Part shown: positions 32,217 to 42,230 of the stretch, piece after piece
Position numbering within the stretch: position 1 is the first letter of the stretch
Layout: every line of letters begins with the position of its first letter
Source of the DNA: Streptomyces yatensis
Lineage (GTDB): Bacteria; Actinomycetota; Actinomycetes; Streptomycetales; Streptomycetaceae
Reading direction: 5' to 3'
Length of the DNA: 64,000 bases
NCBI RefSeq assembly: GCF_018069625.1
Contig: NZ_CP072941.1
Location: 1,984,001 to 2,048,000 of the forward strand
Made by a program: the position numbers and the translations under genes
Notes under the pieces: generated by a model
What the model saw: only the letters and a program-made list of their open reading frames with translations
What the model was told of the DNA's origin: nothing
The model's database searches: none

Positions 32217-32623
32217 GCCCCGGTCGCCCGCCGGCGACGGACGACGAAGACCGCCGCGCCGCCCGCGACGAGCGCCGCGGCGGCGCCCCCGCCGATCAGT
32301 TGGCCCTCGGCCCCGGAGCCGGAGGACTCGGCCGTGACGCCGGTGTTGGGCGCGCCCCTCGGGATGACGCCGACCTGGCCGCGGTCGCGCGTCTTGGTCG
32401 GCTCCTCCTTCGGGGCCGGGGTGGCGGCGCCCGGCCGGGTCCGCTGCTGGCTCGGGACCGGGCTGGCGGCCGGGCCGCGGGCGGGCGCCGCGCTCTGGGC
32501 GGGGGCCGCGGCGGACGAGGGGTCGCGGGGGGCCGGGGTCTTCTCGTCGGCGAACGCGGGCGCGGTGCTCACCAGGACGGCGGCGCACGCGAGTGTCATC
32601 GCGCTGAGGACAGTTCGGCGCAT
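32213..32623 (-). CDS. Small exported protein with C-terminal anchor, probable sortase substrate
   Basis: A 136-residue protein. The signal peptide (residues 1–25, ending PAFADE) is followed by an Ala/Pro/Ser/Thr-rich stretch, a motif GAPNTGVT at about residue 90 that resembles LPxTG-type sorting signals, a Gly/Ala-rich membrane helix (LIGGGAAAALVAGGAAVFVV) and a positive tail RRRRATGA. This layout (motif, helix, Arg tail) is that of wall-anchored proteins. The downstream sortase overlaps it by 4 bp. ATG 32623. Function otherwise unknown; it may be a stalk or surface-exposed linker protein. Confidence 0.75.
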   Translation of the reverse strand: MRRTVLSAMTLACAAVLVSTAPAFADEKTPAPRDPSSAAAPAQSAAPARGPAASPVPSQQRTRPGAATPAPKEEPTKTRDRGQVGVIPRGAPNTGVTAESSGSGAEGQLIGGGAAAALVAGGAAVFVVRRRRATGA

Positions 32624-32644
32624 GAATCGCTCTCTTTCGTCGGT

Positions 32645-32667
32645 CCGCCCGCCAACTCGGCGGGCGG
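32645..32667. other. Hairpin in the leader of the sortase operon
   Basis: A perfect 9-bp stem CCGCCCGCC/GGCGGGCGG with a 5-nt loop, 22 bp upstream of the first gene of the sortase operon. It could be a transcription stop or attenuator in the leader; the sequence alone cannot tell. Confidence 0.4.
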
Positions 32668-32795
32668 GTTACGGATCGAGCGGAGAGACGAGGCAGCGGC
32701 GCGACGCGTTGTAAAGAGCCGGCAAAGTGTGTCGGCCGGCCCTGTTCGGGCCGGACGCCGGACGGAAGCCCGGGCTGAACTTCGGGCGCCAAAAG

Positions 32796-32827
32796 GTCCA
32801 GGCCGGCCCGTGGGGGCCGGCCTGGAC
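32796..32827 (-). terminator. Terminator of the furA–katG operon
   Basis: A perfect 14-bp stem (GTCCAGGCCGGCCC at 32796–32809, complement 32814–32827) with a 4-nt loop, 17 bp past the katG stop. Confidence 0.8.
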
Positions 32828-32843
32828 GTCGTGCTCAGATGTG

Positions 32844-35093
<2,250 letters not shown>

Positions 35094-35102
35094 TCATGGT
35101 GC

Positions 35103-35540
35103 TCAGGAACTCGTGGCGGTGGAACAGTCGGAGCACAGGCCCCAGTAGATGACTTCGGCCTCGTCGATCGAGAAGCCGTGGTCGTCGGACGCGGTCAGGC
35201 AGGGCGCCTCACCGGCGGCACAGTCGACGTCGGCGACGGCACCACACGACCGGCACACGACGTGGTGGTGGTTGTCGCCGACGCGTCCCTCGAACCGGAC
35301 GGGGTGGCCGGCCGGTTCGATGCGGCGTACGAGGCCCGCCGCGGTCATCGCGTGAAGGGCCTCGTACACGGCCTGCAGGGAGATGTGGCCGACGCGATCG
35401 CGTACCCCGGAGGCGATCGCCTCGACACCGAGGTGGTCACCGTCCCGGACGGTTTCGAGCAGCGCGACACGGGCGGCCGTCACCCGCAGGCCGGCACCGC
35501 GCAGCTCCTCGGCAGTGGTCGGAGTCTGGGATGCGGTCAT
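35103..35540 (-). CDS. furA: Fur-family regulator of katG (FurA/CatR type)
   Basis: A 145-residue Fur protein. The winged helix (LRVTAARVALLETVRDGDHLGVEAI…VGHISLQAVYEALHAM) lies at ~15–75, and the metal site motif HHHVVCRSCG is at about residue 95, followed by the C-terminal CSDCS, giving two CxxC-like pairs. FurA proteins are redox-sensing repressors of their own operon with katG. I choose ATG 35540; no ribosome site is seen, so it may be leaderless, and ATG 35561 is an alternative. Upstream, AACGC…GCGTT (about 35564–35594) may be part of its operator. KatG follows after 33 bp. Confidence 0.93.
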   Translation of the reverse strand: MTASQTPTTAEELRGAGLRVTAARVALLETVRDGDHLGVEAIASGVRDRVGHISLQAVYEALHAMTAAGLVRRIEPAGHPVRFEGRVGDNHHHVVCRSCGAVADVDCAAGEAPCLTASDDHGFSIDEAEVIYWGLCSDCSTATSS

Positions 35541-35654
35541 GACGCCAGAACCTACCCGCATAAACGCGAACGCTACAAGGAAACGAGGCGTTAAAGTCTG
35601 CCGCAACGCGGAAAAGCTTTGCCCGATTTTCGGGTGCTTTCTCCTTGCGGGTCC

Positions 35655-36716
35655 TCAGAGGCGCTTGGCGCTGCGGAAGAGCCCGGCGTAGAAGCCGTTG
35701 CCGTCGATACGGGAGACACCGCCGTTGTCGCCGATGGTGGGGCCGTTCTGCTCCTTGCGGCTGGAGACGAAGACCCGGTGGCCGTCGGTGTCCAGCCCCA
35801 GGTACAACGCGACATGGTCCATATGGTTGCCGGTGCGGTGATCCATCTTGAAGAACAGCAGGTCACCGGGTTGCAGTACATCGATGTTGGTCGGCCGGGT
35901 GTACCAGGGGTCGGGGCCCTGGATCTTGATGATGTCGACGCCGGTCTTGGAGCGGGCCATGCCGTCGGCGGTGCGCGGCAGACCGTCGCCGAGGACGTTG
36001 GTCGCCATCAGGGGGTAGCGGGCGCGGTAGCCCATCACCATGCGGATGAAACCGGAGCAGTCCAGTGCCCGGTAGCGGTCCTGGCGCGGGGCCAGCGTGG
36101 TGCCGTTGCGGAAGGTGTAGGAGATGCCCAGGTAGTCGTAGAAGTCGTTCTGCTCCAGACGGTCCACGCCGTCCGGCTTGAACGGCCCGAAGACCGCGTC
36201 GCCCGCGTACGGGATGCCCTGGGCGTCCTTCTTGACCGGCGCGCCCTGCACATACTGGAAGGCGATCGCGAAGAGATCCTCCTTCTTGCTGCCGTAGTTC
36301 TCCTTGAACCAGCTCTTGAACCACTGCTCCTTCTCGGCGCCCGCGGTCCACGGCTCCGGCATCAGCCGCACCCAGTCCTCGGTGATCACCTTGGACTTGG
36401 TGTTCGCGGGCTCGCTGAAGGTGCGGGAGGGGCCACGCAGGGTGGCGGTGCGGGCGCGGTCGGTGAAGGTGGCGAGGATCTGGCCGTTCTCACCGCGCAG
36501 GATGGTGCGCTCGGGGTTCTTCAGCCGCTCCCAGGTCTGCTTGCCGCTCTGCCGGCCGGTGCCGCCTTCCAGGGTGAGCTCGTCGATGACCGCCTGGGTG
36601 GCGGGCGTCTTGGCCTGCTCGTCCTTTCTGAGCTCCACGGTCAGATAGCCGCTGGCGCCGAGCAGCGCGAGCACGGTGACGGCGTGCAGGACGGGGCGTT
36701 TCTTCTTGGGTGGCAT
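35655..36716 (-). CDS. NlpC/P60-type cell-wall peptidase in the PGA locus
   Basis: A 353-residue protein with an N-terminal membrane anchor or signal (VLHAVTVLALLGASGYLTVEL) after a basic MPPKKKRP start. The C-terminal half is an NlpC/P60 fold: nucleophile Cys in ALDCSGFIRMVMGY (about residue 218) and His in HMDHVALYLG (about 297). Such enzymes cut gamma-D-glutamyl bonds in peptidoglycan, and related folds cut poly-gamma-glutamate. It lies 21 bp after pgsC and is the last gene of a poly-gamma-glutamate-type operon, so it could release or trim the polymer. The residues 60–200 region is unfamiliar to me. Confidence 0.83.
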   Translation of the reverse strand: MPPKKKRPVLHAVTVLALLGASGYLTVELRKDEQAKTPATQAVIDELTLEGGTGRQSGKQTWERLKNPERTILRGENGQILATFTDRARTATLRGPSRTFSEPANTKSKVITEDWVRLMPEPWTAGAEKEQWFKSWFKENYGSKKEDLFAIAFQYVQGAPVKKDAQGIPYAGDAVFGPFKPDGVDRLEQNDFYDYLGISYTFRNGTTLAPRQDRYRALDCSGFIRMVMGYRARYPLMATNVLGDGLPRTADGMARSKTGVDIIKIQGPDPWYTRPTNIDVLQPGDLLFFKMDHRTGNHMDHVALYLGLDTDGHRVFVSSRKEQNGPTIGDNGGVSRIDGNGFYAGLFRSAKRL

Positions 36717-36737
36717 GGGATCGGCTCCGGTCGTGGG

Positions 36738-37220
36738 TCAGGCGGACGGCATGACGCCGAGGAGGATTCCGGCGGTGAGGACGACATAGGCCATCAGCGT
36801 CACCGACCCGGTGGACAGCAGGGTGGCTCCCCTGGGCTGGCGGACCAGCTGGTAGGCGATGAGTCCGGGGACGATGAAGCCGAGGGTCTGGTTCGCGTAC
36901 ATCAGCGGGAACTCCAGCGACAGGATGATCATCACGGTCGCCTGGAGCGTCACACCGAGCAGCACGACCGCGGCGAACAGCCGCTTGCCGTAGAGGATCA
37001 CGAACTTCTGCATCAGCAGCGTGCCCACGTAGGTGAGCACGGTCACGCCGACCACCATCGCGGCCCGCTGCAGATCCTCGACGAGGGTCAGTGCCAGCCA
37101 GCCCGGGGTGATCATGCCGCCGGGCGAGAGGTTGGTGGTCAGATAGCACACCAGCGAGAAGAGCAGCCCGATCGCGATGCCGATGGCGGCGATCTCGGGG
37201 GTGAGGACGGCGGGGATCAA
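36738..37220 (-). CDS. pgsC: Poly-gamma-glutamate biosynthesis protein PgsC/CapC-like
   Basis: A 160-residue membrane protein with four or five helices (IAAIGIAIGLLFSLVCYL; GVTVLTYVGTLLMQKF; LFAAVVLLGVTLQATVMIIL; GSVTLMAYVVLTAGILLG). The motif GGMITPGWLAL near residue 35 is typical of CapC. It forms the membrane part of the PgsB–PgsC synthase that makes and exports poly-gamma-glutamate. The TTG start at 37220 overlaps the pgsB stop by 4 bases (TTGA), like the coupled genes in other cap operons. The frame is open far upstream but that part is a shadow of pgsB. Confidence 0.87.
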   Translation of the reverse strand: MIPAVLTPEIAAIGIAIGLLFSLVCYLTTNLSPGGMITPGWLALTLVEDLQRAAMVVGVTVLTYVGTLLMQKFVILYGKRLFAAVVLLGVTLQATVMIILSLEFPLMYANQTLGFIVPGLIAYQLVRQPRGATLLSTGSVTLMAYVVLTAGILLGVMPSA

Positions 37221-38746
37221 CGGTGCTGCTCTCCTGGGTTCTGCCCCTGCTGGGAGTCGTCGGCGGGCAGGGCGGGCGGGACACGCGGCTCGAACAGGCC
37301 GCGAGGCTGCGGGGAGTCGGGGGTCGGGATCACCAGGGGCCAGTGCTCCCGGGAGTCCTGGCCGTGGGTCTGCCGCGGGTACGGCTCCTCGGAGCCGCGC
37401 TGATGCGGTACGTGCGCCTGGGGCGCGTACCGGTTCTCGTAGGCCTCCGGGTACCGCTGGTAGGGGTCCAGGCGGGGCGCGTAGAGCTGCATCGTGTCCA
37501 CGTACTCGACAGGGCGCTCCTCGGCCTCCGGTGCCGACGGGGCCGCCGGGCCGTCCTCGGCGCTGTCGTCGGCCGGCAGCTCGGCGAGGTGCTCCAGGAG
37601 GAGCTCCCCCTGGCCGTGGATGTTGCCGATGGCCACCAGGGAGGAGTCGGGGCCGAGATGGCCGAGCAGCTCGGCCATGAACTCCTCGGGGTCCCGGCGG
37701 TCGCCGCCGAGGTCCACCGCCCGGCCCCGGTACTCGGCCGGGATGGCGTCGATGGCGGACTTGGCCGGATGCCCGATGACGAAGACCTGCTCGGGGTCGA
37801 GGTCGGGGATGATCTCGCCCATCTGGCCGTTGCGCTCGACGCGGTCGGGGCGGCAGTTGATGACGACGTTGAGCGGGCGGTGGATGGCGCCGAGGTCGAG
37901 CAGCTGGTTGATGTTCATCAGCGTCGACTCGGGGTCGTTGGCCGCGAAGACGTTGGCGAAGCGCAGCTTCTTGCCGTCCTCGGTGGCGTACCGCTCGACG
38001 GAGAGGACACCGGGGTCCGGCGGGGCGTCGTACATGCCCTGCAGCGCGGTCTCGCGGTCGACGCCCACCAGCTCGGCGACGGTGAGCGCGATGGCCACGT
38101 TCTCCTTGAAGGTGAACCAGCTGAAGCCGCGCAGCTCCTCGTCGCTGACCGTCTTGGGGTCGGCGTAGATCAACTGGCAGTTCCGGGCGTCCGCCTCCTC
38201 CTGGAGGATGTCGAAACGGTCCTGCTCGGCGGTGACGCAGATGCCGTTCTCGGGCATGGACCGGCACAGCGAGCGCGCCACGTCGTCCAGCGTCGGGCCC
38301 ATTTCGGCCAGGTGGTCCTCGCGGACGTTGCACAGCACGCCGATCGTGGAGCGGATCAGCTTGGACTGGTTGATCTCCTGGAGCGCCGGCATGACCGCCA
38401 TGCACTCGATGACGAGCGCCTCCGGGCTGTAGGCGGCGGCGCGGCGCACGATGCCGATCTGCTCGACCACGTTGGCGATGCCGAACTTGCGGTAGACCGG
38501 TTCCTCGGTGGCGTCCGGGTGGATGAAGCGGGCCGCCGTACCGGTGGTCTTGGCGACGGTGGTCAGACCGCCGCCGCGCAGGGCGCCCGCGCACAGCCGG
38601 GTGATGGAGGACTTGCCGCGGATGCCGTTGACCAGGACCCGGGTGGGGATCATGTCGAGGTTGGTCTGGTGCCGCCGCTGTTCGACGATGCCGGCGATCA
38701 GCAGGACGGCCTCGCACACCACGAGCACGGTGTAGAGGAAGAGCAC
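37217..38746 (-). CDS. pgsB: Poly-gamma-glutamate synthase PgsB/CapB-like
   Basis: A 509-residue Mur-ligase-like amide ligase. An N-terminal helix (LYTVLVVCEAVLLIAGIVE) tethers it to the membrane; the ATP loop VNGIRGKSSITRL (about residues 41–53) follows, then TTGTAARFIHPD and NVREDHLAEMGPT, all typical of CapB. It joins glutamate through gamma linkages, using ATP. The last ~100 residues form an extra Pro/Glu/Tyr-rich tail (RYPEAYENRYAPQAHVPHQ) not present in short CapB proteins, probably disordered. It overlaps pgsC by 4 bases and follows the receptor gene by 10 bp. PgsA/CapA is missing from this locus. Confidence 0.9.
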   Translation of the reverse strand: MLFLYTVLVVCEAVLLIAGIVEQRRHQTNLDMIPTRVLVNGIRGKSSITRLCAGALRGGGLTTVAKTTGTAARFIHPDATEEPVYRKFGIANVVEQIGIVRRAAAYSPEALVIECMAVMPALQEINQSKLIRSTIGVLCNVREDHLAEMGPTLDDVARSLCRSMPENGICVTAEQDRFDILQEEADARNCQLIYADPKTVSDEELRGFSWFTFKENVAIALTVAELVGVDRETALQGMYDAPPDPGVLSVERYATEDGKKLRFANVFAANDPESTLMNINQLLDLGAIHRPLNVVINCRPDRVERNGQMGEIIPDLDPEQVFVIGHPAKSAIDAIPAEYRGRAVDLGGDRRDPEEFMAELLGHLGPDSSLVAIGNIHGQGELLLEHLAELPADDSAEDGPAAPSAPEAEERPVEYVDTMQLYAPRLDPYQRYPEAYENRYAPQAHVPHQRGSEEPYPRQTHGQDSREHWPLVIPTPDSPQPRGLFEPRVPPALPADDSQQGQNPGEQHR

Positions 38747-38756
38747 GGTGAGAGCC

Positions 38757-40979
38757 TCAGTTCCTTCCGACTCCGGCGGGGGTCCGGCTGCCGCCGTCCC
38801 GTTTGCGGGGCTGCCCCTGGAGCTGCTGCCGGATCAGCTCCAGGCTGCGGACGACGGCGCCGACCTCGTCGTGGTGGCGCGGGAACAGCACGGTCTTGCG
38901 GTCGCCGGCGGCGAGCGCCTCGGCCTGTCCGGCCAGAGCGCGCAGGGGCCGTACGACGACGATGTGCAGCCAGCCCAGGCAGGCGGCCGCGGCGGTCAGC
39001 CCCAGCAGTCCGGCCAGTACGGTCCGGTTCTGCAGGCTGTACTCCGGGATCGCCAGACTGGACGCGGGCTGCCAGCTCGCCAGGGACCACTGGAGCGACT
39101 TGGCCGCGCCGCCCCCGCTGAACGGCGCGACGGCCGCGACCCGCACCGTGCCGCCGCGCTGGACGGTGGCATGCGCCCGCTTGGTGGCGAGCAGCGAGTT
39201 CAGGTACGAGGGCGCCTTCTCGAAGGCGAAGTAACCGGAGTCGCCGCCGATGACGCGGCCCTTGGCGTCCACGACGCGGACCTCGCCCATGCCCTGGCGG
39301 CCCAGCAGCGCGTTGACGAACTCGATGCGGAACTCGCCGACGACGGCGGCGCCGCCCCGGCCGGGCGCCTGTGCGGTGGCGGTGACGACGGGCTTCTTGC
39401 CGCCCTCGCCGGTCACCTCGAGGGCCTGCTTGGAGGGGGCCTTGCCGTCCGCGTGGTGCGGGGAGTGGCCGGCCCGCGCGAGGATCTCGCCGTCGGCGCC
39501 GAGGACGTACACCGACTCATAGCGGTCGTGGTCCTGCATGGTGCGCTCCAGCACCTGCTTCATGTCCTCGGGCGTGGTGCGGTCCCCGATCAGGGCGGCG
39601 ACCGCGGACAGGTCCGCGTGGCCCTCGTTGAGCGCGCGGCGGACCCGGTCGCTGAGGGTGATGGTGCGGGAGTTCTGGTCGTGGACGATCTGGACCGGGA
39701 CCTTGACGGCGGAGTCGGCGCGGTTGAGCAGCAGCATCAGCGGGACCGACCAGACGAGCAGCAGGACGGCGCAGACGGCGAGCAGGGCGCGGGCGCCCAG
39801 ACCCTTGCGCACGGCCGGGCCCTCGACGTCCGCGGGCTCGCCCTGGAGTTGGCGGCGCAGCCGCTCCAGGGCGGCGCCTACCCGGGCGGCCTCCCCGGCC
39901 CTCGGCACGCTCACCGGGCGGGCCAGATCGCCGCGGGTGAGGCGGCGGCTCTCCAGGAACAGCCGGATCAGCGGGCGCTGCACGGTGCCCAGCAGCACGA
40001 TCACCGCGAGCCCGCCGATGGCCAGCAGGGCGCCGGCGGCGGCCACCCCGAAGGCGGGGCGGGTGATCTGGGAGACCTTGGCCGAGACGTCGACCTCGGT
40101 GACCACGGTCAGGCCGAGGCTGCTGGCGGTGGTGGCGCCACCGGCCTGGGGGGCGGCGAGTGTGGCGTAGCCGCCGACGGTGCGGACCTCCTTGGCGGCG
40201 CCCCCGGTGAGGTGGCCGCTGACGCCGGTATAGCCGCCCGCGCCGGGCTCCTTGGCCTTGACGGGGTGCTGCCGGCCCTTGCGCGCGGCGGTCTTGGCGA
40301 ACGAGGTGAGCTGCTTCCGCGCCCGCTCGCTGTCCAGGGCGCCGTGGCTGGAGAGCAGATGGCCGGTGGAGTCGACGACGCCGATGGCACGGCCGGGGCC
40401 GAGGTCGACACCGGGGAAGCTGAGGGTGCTGGAGGCGACGAGCAGCTGCTGCGGCTGGCCCTTCCAGGACAGCAGGGCGACGATGATCAGCCGGGTCTGG
40501 CCGTTCTCCAGGCGCACCATGCGCGGGTCCAGCCCGTCGCTGCGGGTGAGCTTGGTGAGATCGATCGCGGTCAGCGGGACGTTCTCGCCGCGGGCGGCGA
40601 GCATCTTGCCCGATTTGATCTCGATGACGGCGGTACCGCGCCACTTCTGGTAGACGTTGCCGACCTTGTCGAGGACGGTGTCGGCGGAGACCGGCCGGCC
40701 CTCGTTGAAGAGGGTCGCGGTACTGGTGAGGTCGGTGACCGACTCGTCCAGTGACGCCCGCAGCGCGATGGCGCCGTCTTCGGCGACGTACTGCTGTGAG
40801 GTCAGGACCGCCTTGGGGACCAGGGCGTTGTCCGGTTTGCCCAGGGTGAGGGCGGTGATTCCCGCGAGGGAGAGGAGCAGCACCGACAGCACCGCTATGG
40901 GCGGCCGAATACCCCCCACTAGCGACATGTCGGCCCTTCGGCGGACCTTGTGCCGCCGCTTCGAGCGCGAAGCGGCCAC
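38757..40979 (-). CDS. Dual receptor with two membrane–extracellular–HAMP halves and no output domain
   Basis: A 740-residue membrane protein made of two similar halves. Each has a helix, a ~200–280-residue extracellular sensor region, a second helix and a HAMP segment. HAMP1 ends in LERLRRQLQGEP (about residue 390) and HAMP2 in LELIRQQLQGQP (about 722). Extracellular parts (STATLFNEG… and DRYESVYVLGADGEILARAG) resemble Cache-type sensors. No kinase, cyclase or methyl-accepting domain follows. I choose GTG 40979 because GAGAGGAG lies seven bases upstream and the start is then VAASRSKRRHKVR. It heads the operon with pgsB, pgsC and the NlpC/P60 gene and may regulate or scaffold polymer synthesis. 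Confidence 0.82.
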   Translation of the reverse strand: MAASRSKRRHKVRRRADMSLVGGIRPPIAVLSVLLLSLAGITALTLGKPDNALVPKAVLTSQQYVAEDGAIALRASLDESVTDLTSTATLFNEGRPVSADTVLDKVGNVYQKWRGTAVIEIKSGKMLAARGENVPLTAIDLTKLTRSDGLDPRMVRLENGQTRLIIVALLSWKGQPQQLLVASSTLSFPGVDLGPGRAIGVVDSTGHLLSSHGALDSERARKQLTSFAKTAARKGRQHPVKAKEPGAGGYTGVSGHLTGGAAKEVRTVGGYATLAAPQAGGATTASSLGLTVVTEVDVSAKVSQITRPAFGVAAAGALLAIGGLAVIVLLGTVQRPLIRLFLESRRLTRGDLARPVSVPRAGEAARVGAALERLRRQLQGEPADVEGPAVRKGLGARALLAVCAVLLLVWSVPLMLLLNRADSAVKVPVQIVHDQNSRTITLSDRVRRALNEGHADLSAVAALIGDRTTPEDMKQVLERTMQDHDRYESVYVLGADGEILARAGHSPHHADGKAPSKQALEVTGEGGKKPVVTATAQAPGRGGAAVVGEFRIEFVNALLGRQGMGEVRVVDAKGRVIGGDSGYFAFEKAPSYLNSLLATKRAHATVQRGGTVRVAAVAPFSGGGAAKSLQWSLASWQPASSLAIPEYSLQNRTVLAGLLGLTAAAACLGWLHIVVVRPLRALAGQAEALAAGDRKTVLFPRHHDEVGAVVRSLELIRQQLQGQPRKRDGGSRTPAGVGRN

Positions 40980-41226
40980 GGATGGGCTCCTCTCATGCAA
41001 CTCACACCACACAGAGCGCACTCGAGTGCGATCCGGACCGTCAGACAGCCAGACGGATCAAAGGGTTGCACATCTTAGAGAAATAACGAGAAAACCAGTT
41101 TGGCCATGACCAAGGCTGGGCAAACGACGGTCTTCTCTTCTTTGCCAGTCGTTCACCTGCGCGCCACTCTTCGCCCGCTCCATCCCGATATGCCCCCGTA
41201 AAGGGGGTCGTTACGATGGGACGGTC

Positions 41227-42189
41227 ATGGCGGAGATACGAACGAAGTCGATCACCGTGGCGGCCGTCACGGTCGCGTTCGGACTGCTTCTGGCGGCATT
41301 GAGCGCGCATACGATCGGCCGGTCGGGCGGGGACCCCGCCTCGGACGGTGCGGATGCCCCCGAGGTCCCGCTGGAGCGCAGGATCACCGACTTCACGGCC
41401 GGGTTCGGCCCCGACTCCGGCTACCGGGAGCCGCGCCGCGCCGAACGCCGGGCCGTCGCCGACGCGGTGGGCCTGATCCTCGACGGACACCCGGACCGCG
41501 CCCGCCCACCGCTCGCCGACGCCGGCTTCCGGCTCCGTACCCTCACCGACACCGGCACCGGCCGCCGCTACGCCGAACTGTCCGACCGCACCGAGGACGG
41601 ACCCGCCCCGCGCGGCTGGGGCCGGGTCTACGTGGACCTCTCCGCGCCCGCCCGCTGGTCGGTCCAGGTGCCGCACCCGGTCTCCGACGCGGACACCGAA
41701 CGGCTCGGCGCGCGCGTACTCCTGGACTCCCCCGGCGGCGTCCTGGTGCTCGCGGGCGCCCACCGCAGAGCCGGGGAGGACGATGCCGCGGACGCCGCCC
41801 ACCGTACGGACTCCGTCTTCGACGCCGTCTGCGACGAACTCGCCCGGCGCGGTCTGCCCGGCGTCCAGGTCCACGGTTTCGCCGACGACTCGGCGCCGGG
41901 CCGGGACGCCGTCGCCTCCACCGGCACGGGCTCCGCGGGCCGCCCGGACGCCCGCCGCCTCGCGTCCGCGCTGACCGCACGGCACCTCACCGTCTGCCGC
42001 GCCTGGGTCCGCGACTGCCCCCTGGAGGGCCGCGACAACGTCCAGGGCCGCAGGGCCGCCGCCGACCATGTGCCGTTCCTGCACGTGGAGTTCGCACGGT
42101 CGGTGCGCGCGAGCGACACGGGGATCCGGCGTGCGGCGGCGGCCATCGACACGGTGACCTCGCGGTGGGCGAAGGGGGACGCGGACTGA
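41227..42189 (+). CDS. Secreted conserved protein, possible metal-dependent hydrolase
   Basis: A 320-residue protein with an N-terminal signal/anchor (SITVAAVTVAFGLLLAALSA). I cannot name its family. A regular set of polar residues is visible: PHPVSDADTER (about residue 140), LVLAGAHRR, DAAHRTDSVFDAV, VHGFADDS, STGTG, a Cys, RDNVQGR and FLHVEFARS near residue 300. The recurring His/Asp/Glu in short beta–turn motifs resembles zinc-dependent amidohydrolases (N-formylglutamate amidohydrolase or PGA-hydrolase folds). It is divergent from the PGA operon, separated by 247 bp, so a role in polymer trimming is conceivable. It is followed directly by the 1.2-kb repeat region. Function is inference only. 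Confidence 0.65.
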   Translation: MAEIRTKSITVAAVTVAFGLLLAALSAHTIGRSGGDPASDGADAPEVPLERRITDFTAGFGPDSGYREPRRAERRAVADAVGLILDGHPDRARPPLADAGFRLRTLTDTGTGRRYAELSDRTEDGPAPRGWGRVYVDLSAPARWSVQVPHPVSDADTERLGARVLLDSPGGVLVLAGAHRRAGEDDAADAAHRTDSVFDAVCDELARRGLPGVQVHGFADDSAPGRDAVASTGTGSAGRPDARRLASALTARHLTVCRAWVRDCPLEGRDNVQGRRAAADHVPFLHVEFARSVRASDTGIRRAAAAIDTVTSRWAKGDAD

Positions 42190-42230
42190 CCACCCGGTGG
42201 ACCTTTCCCCACCCCGCCCCTTCCCACTAC

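Noticed and set aside
36738..38717. One 659-residue frame joining pgsC to sequence upstream
   Set aside because: The upstream part is an out-of-frame shadow of pgsB. Only the part from TTG 37220 looks like a membrane protein.
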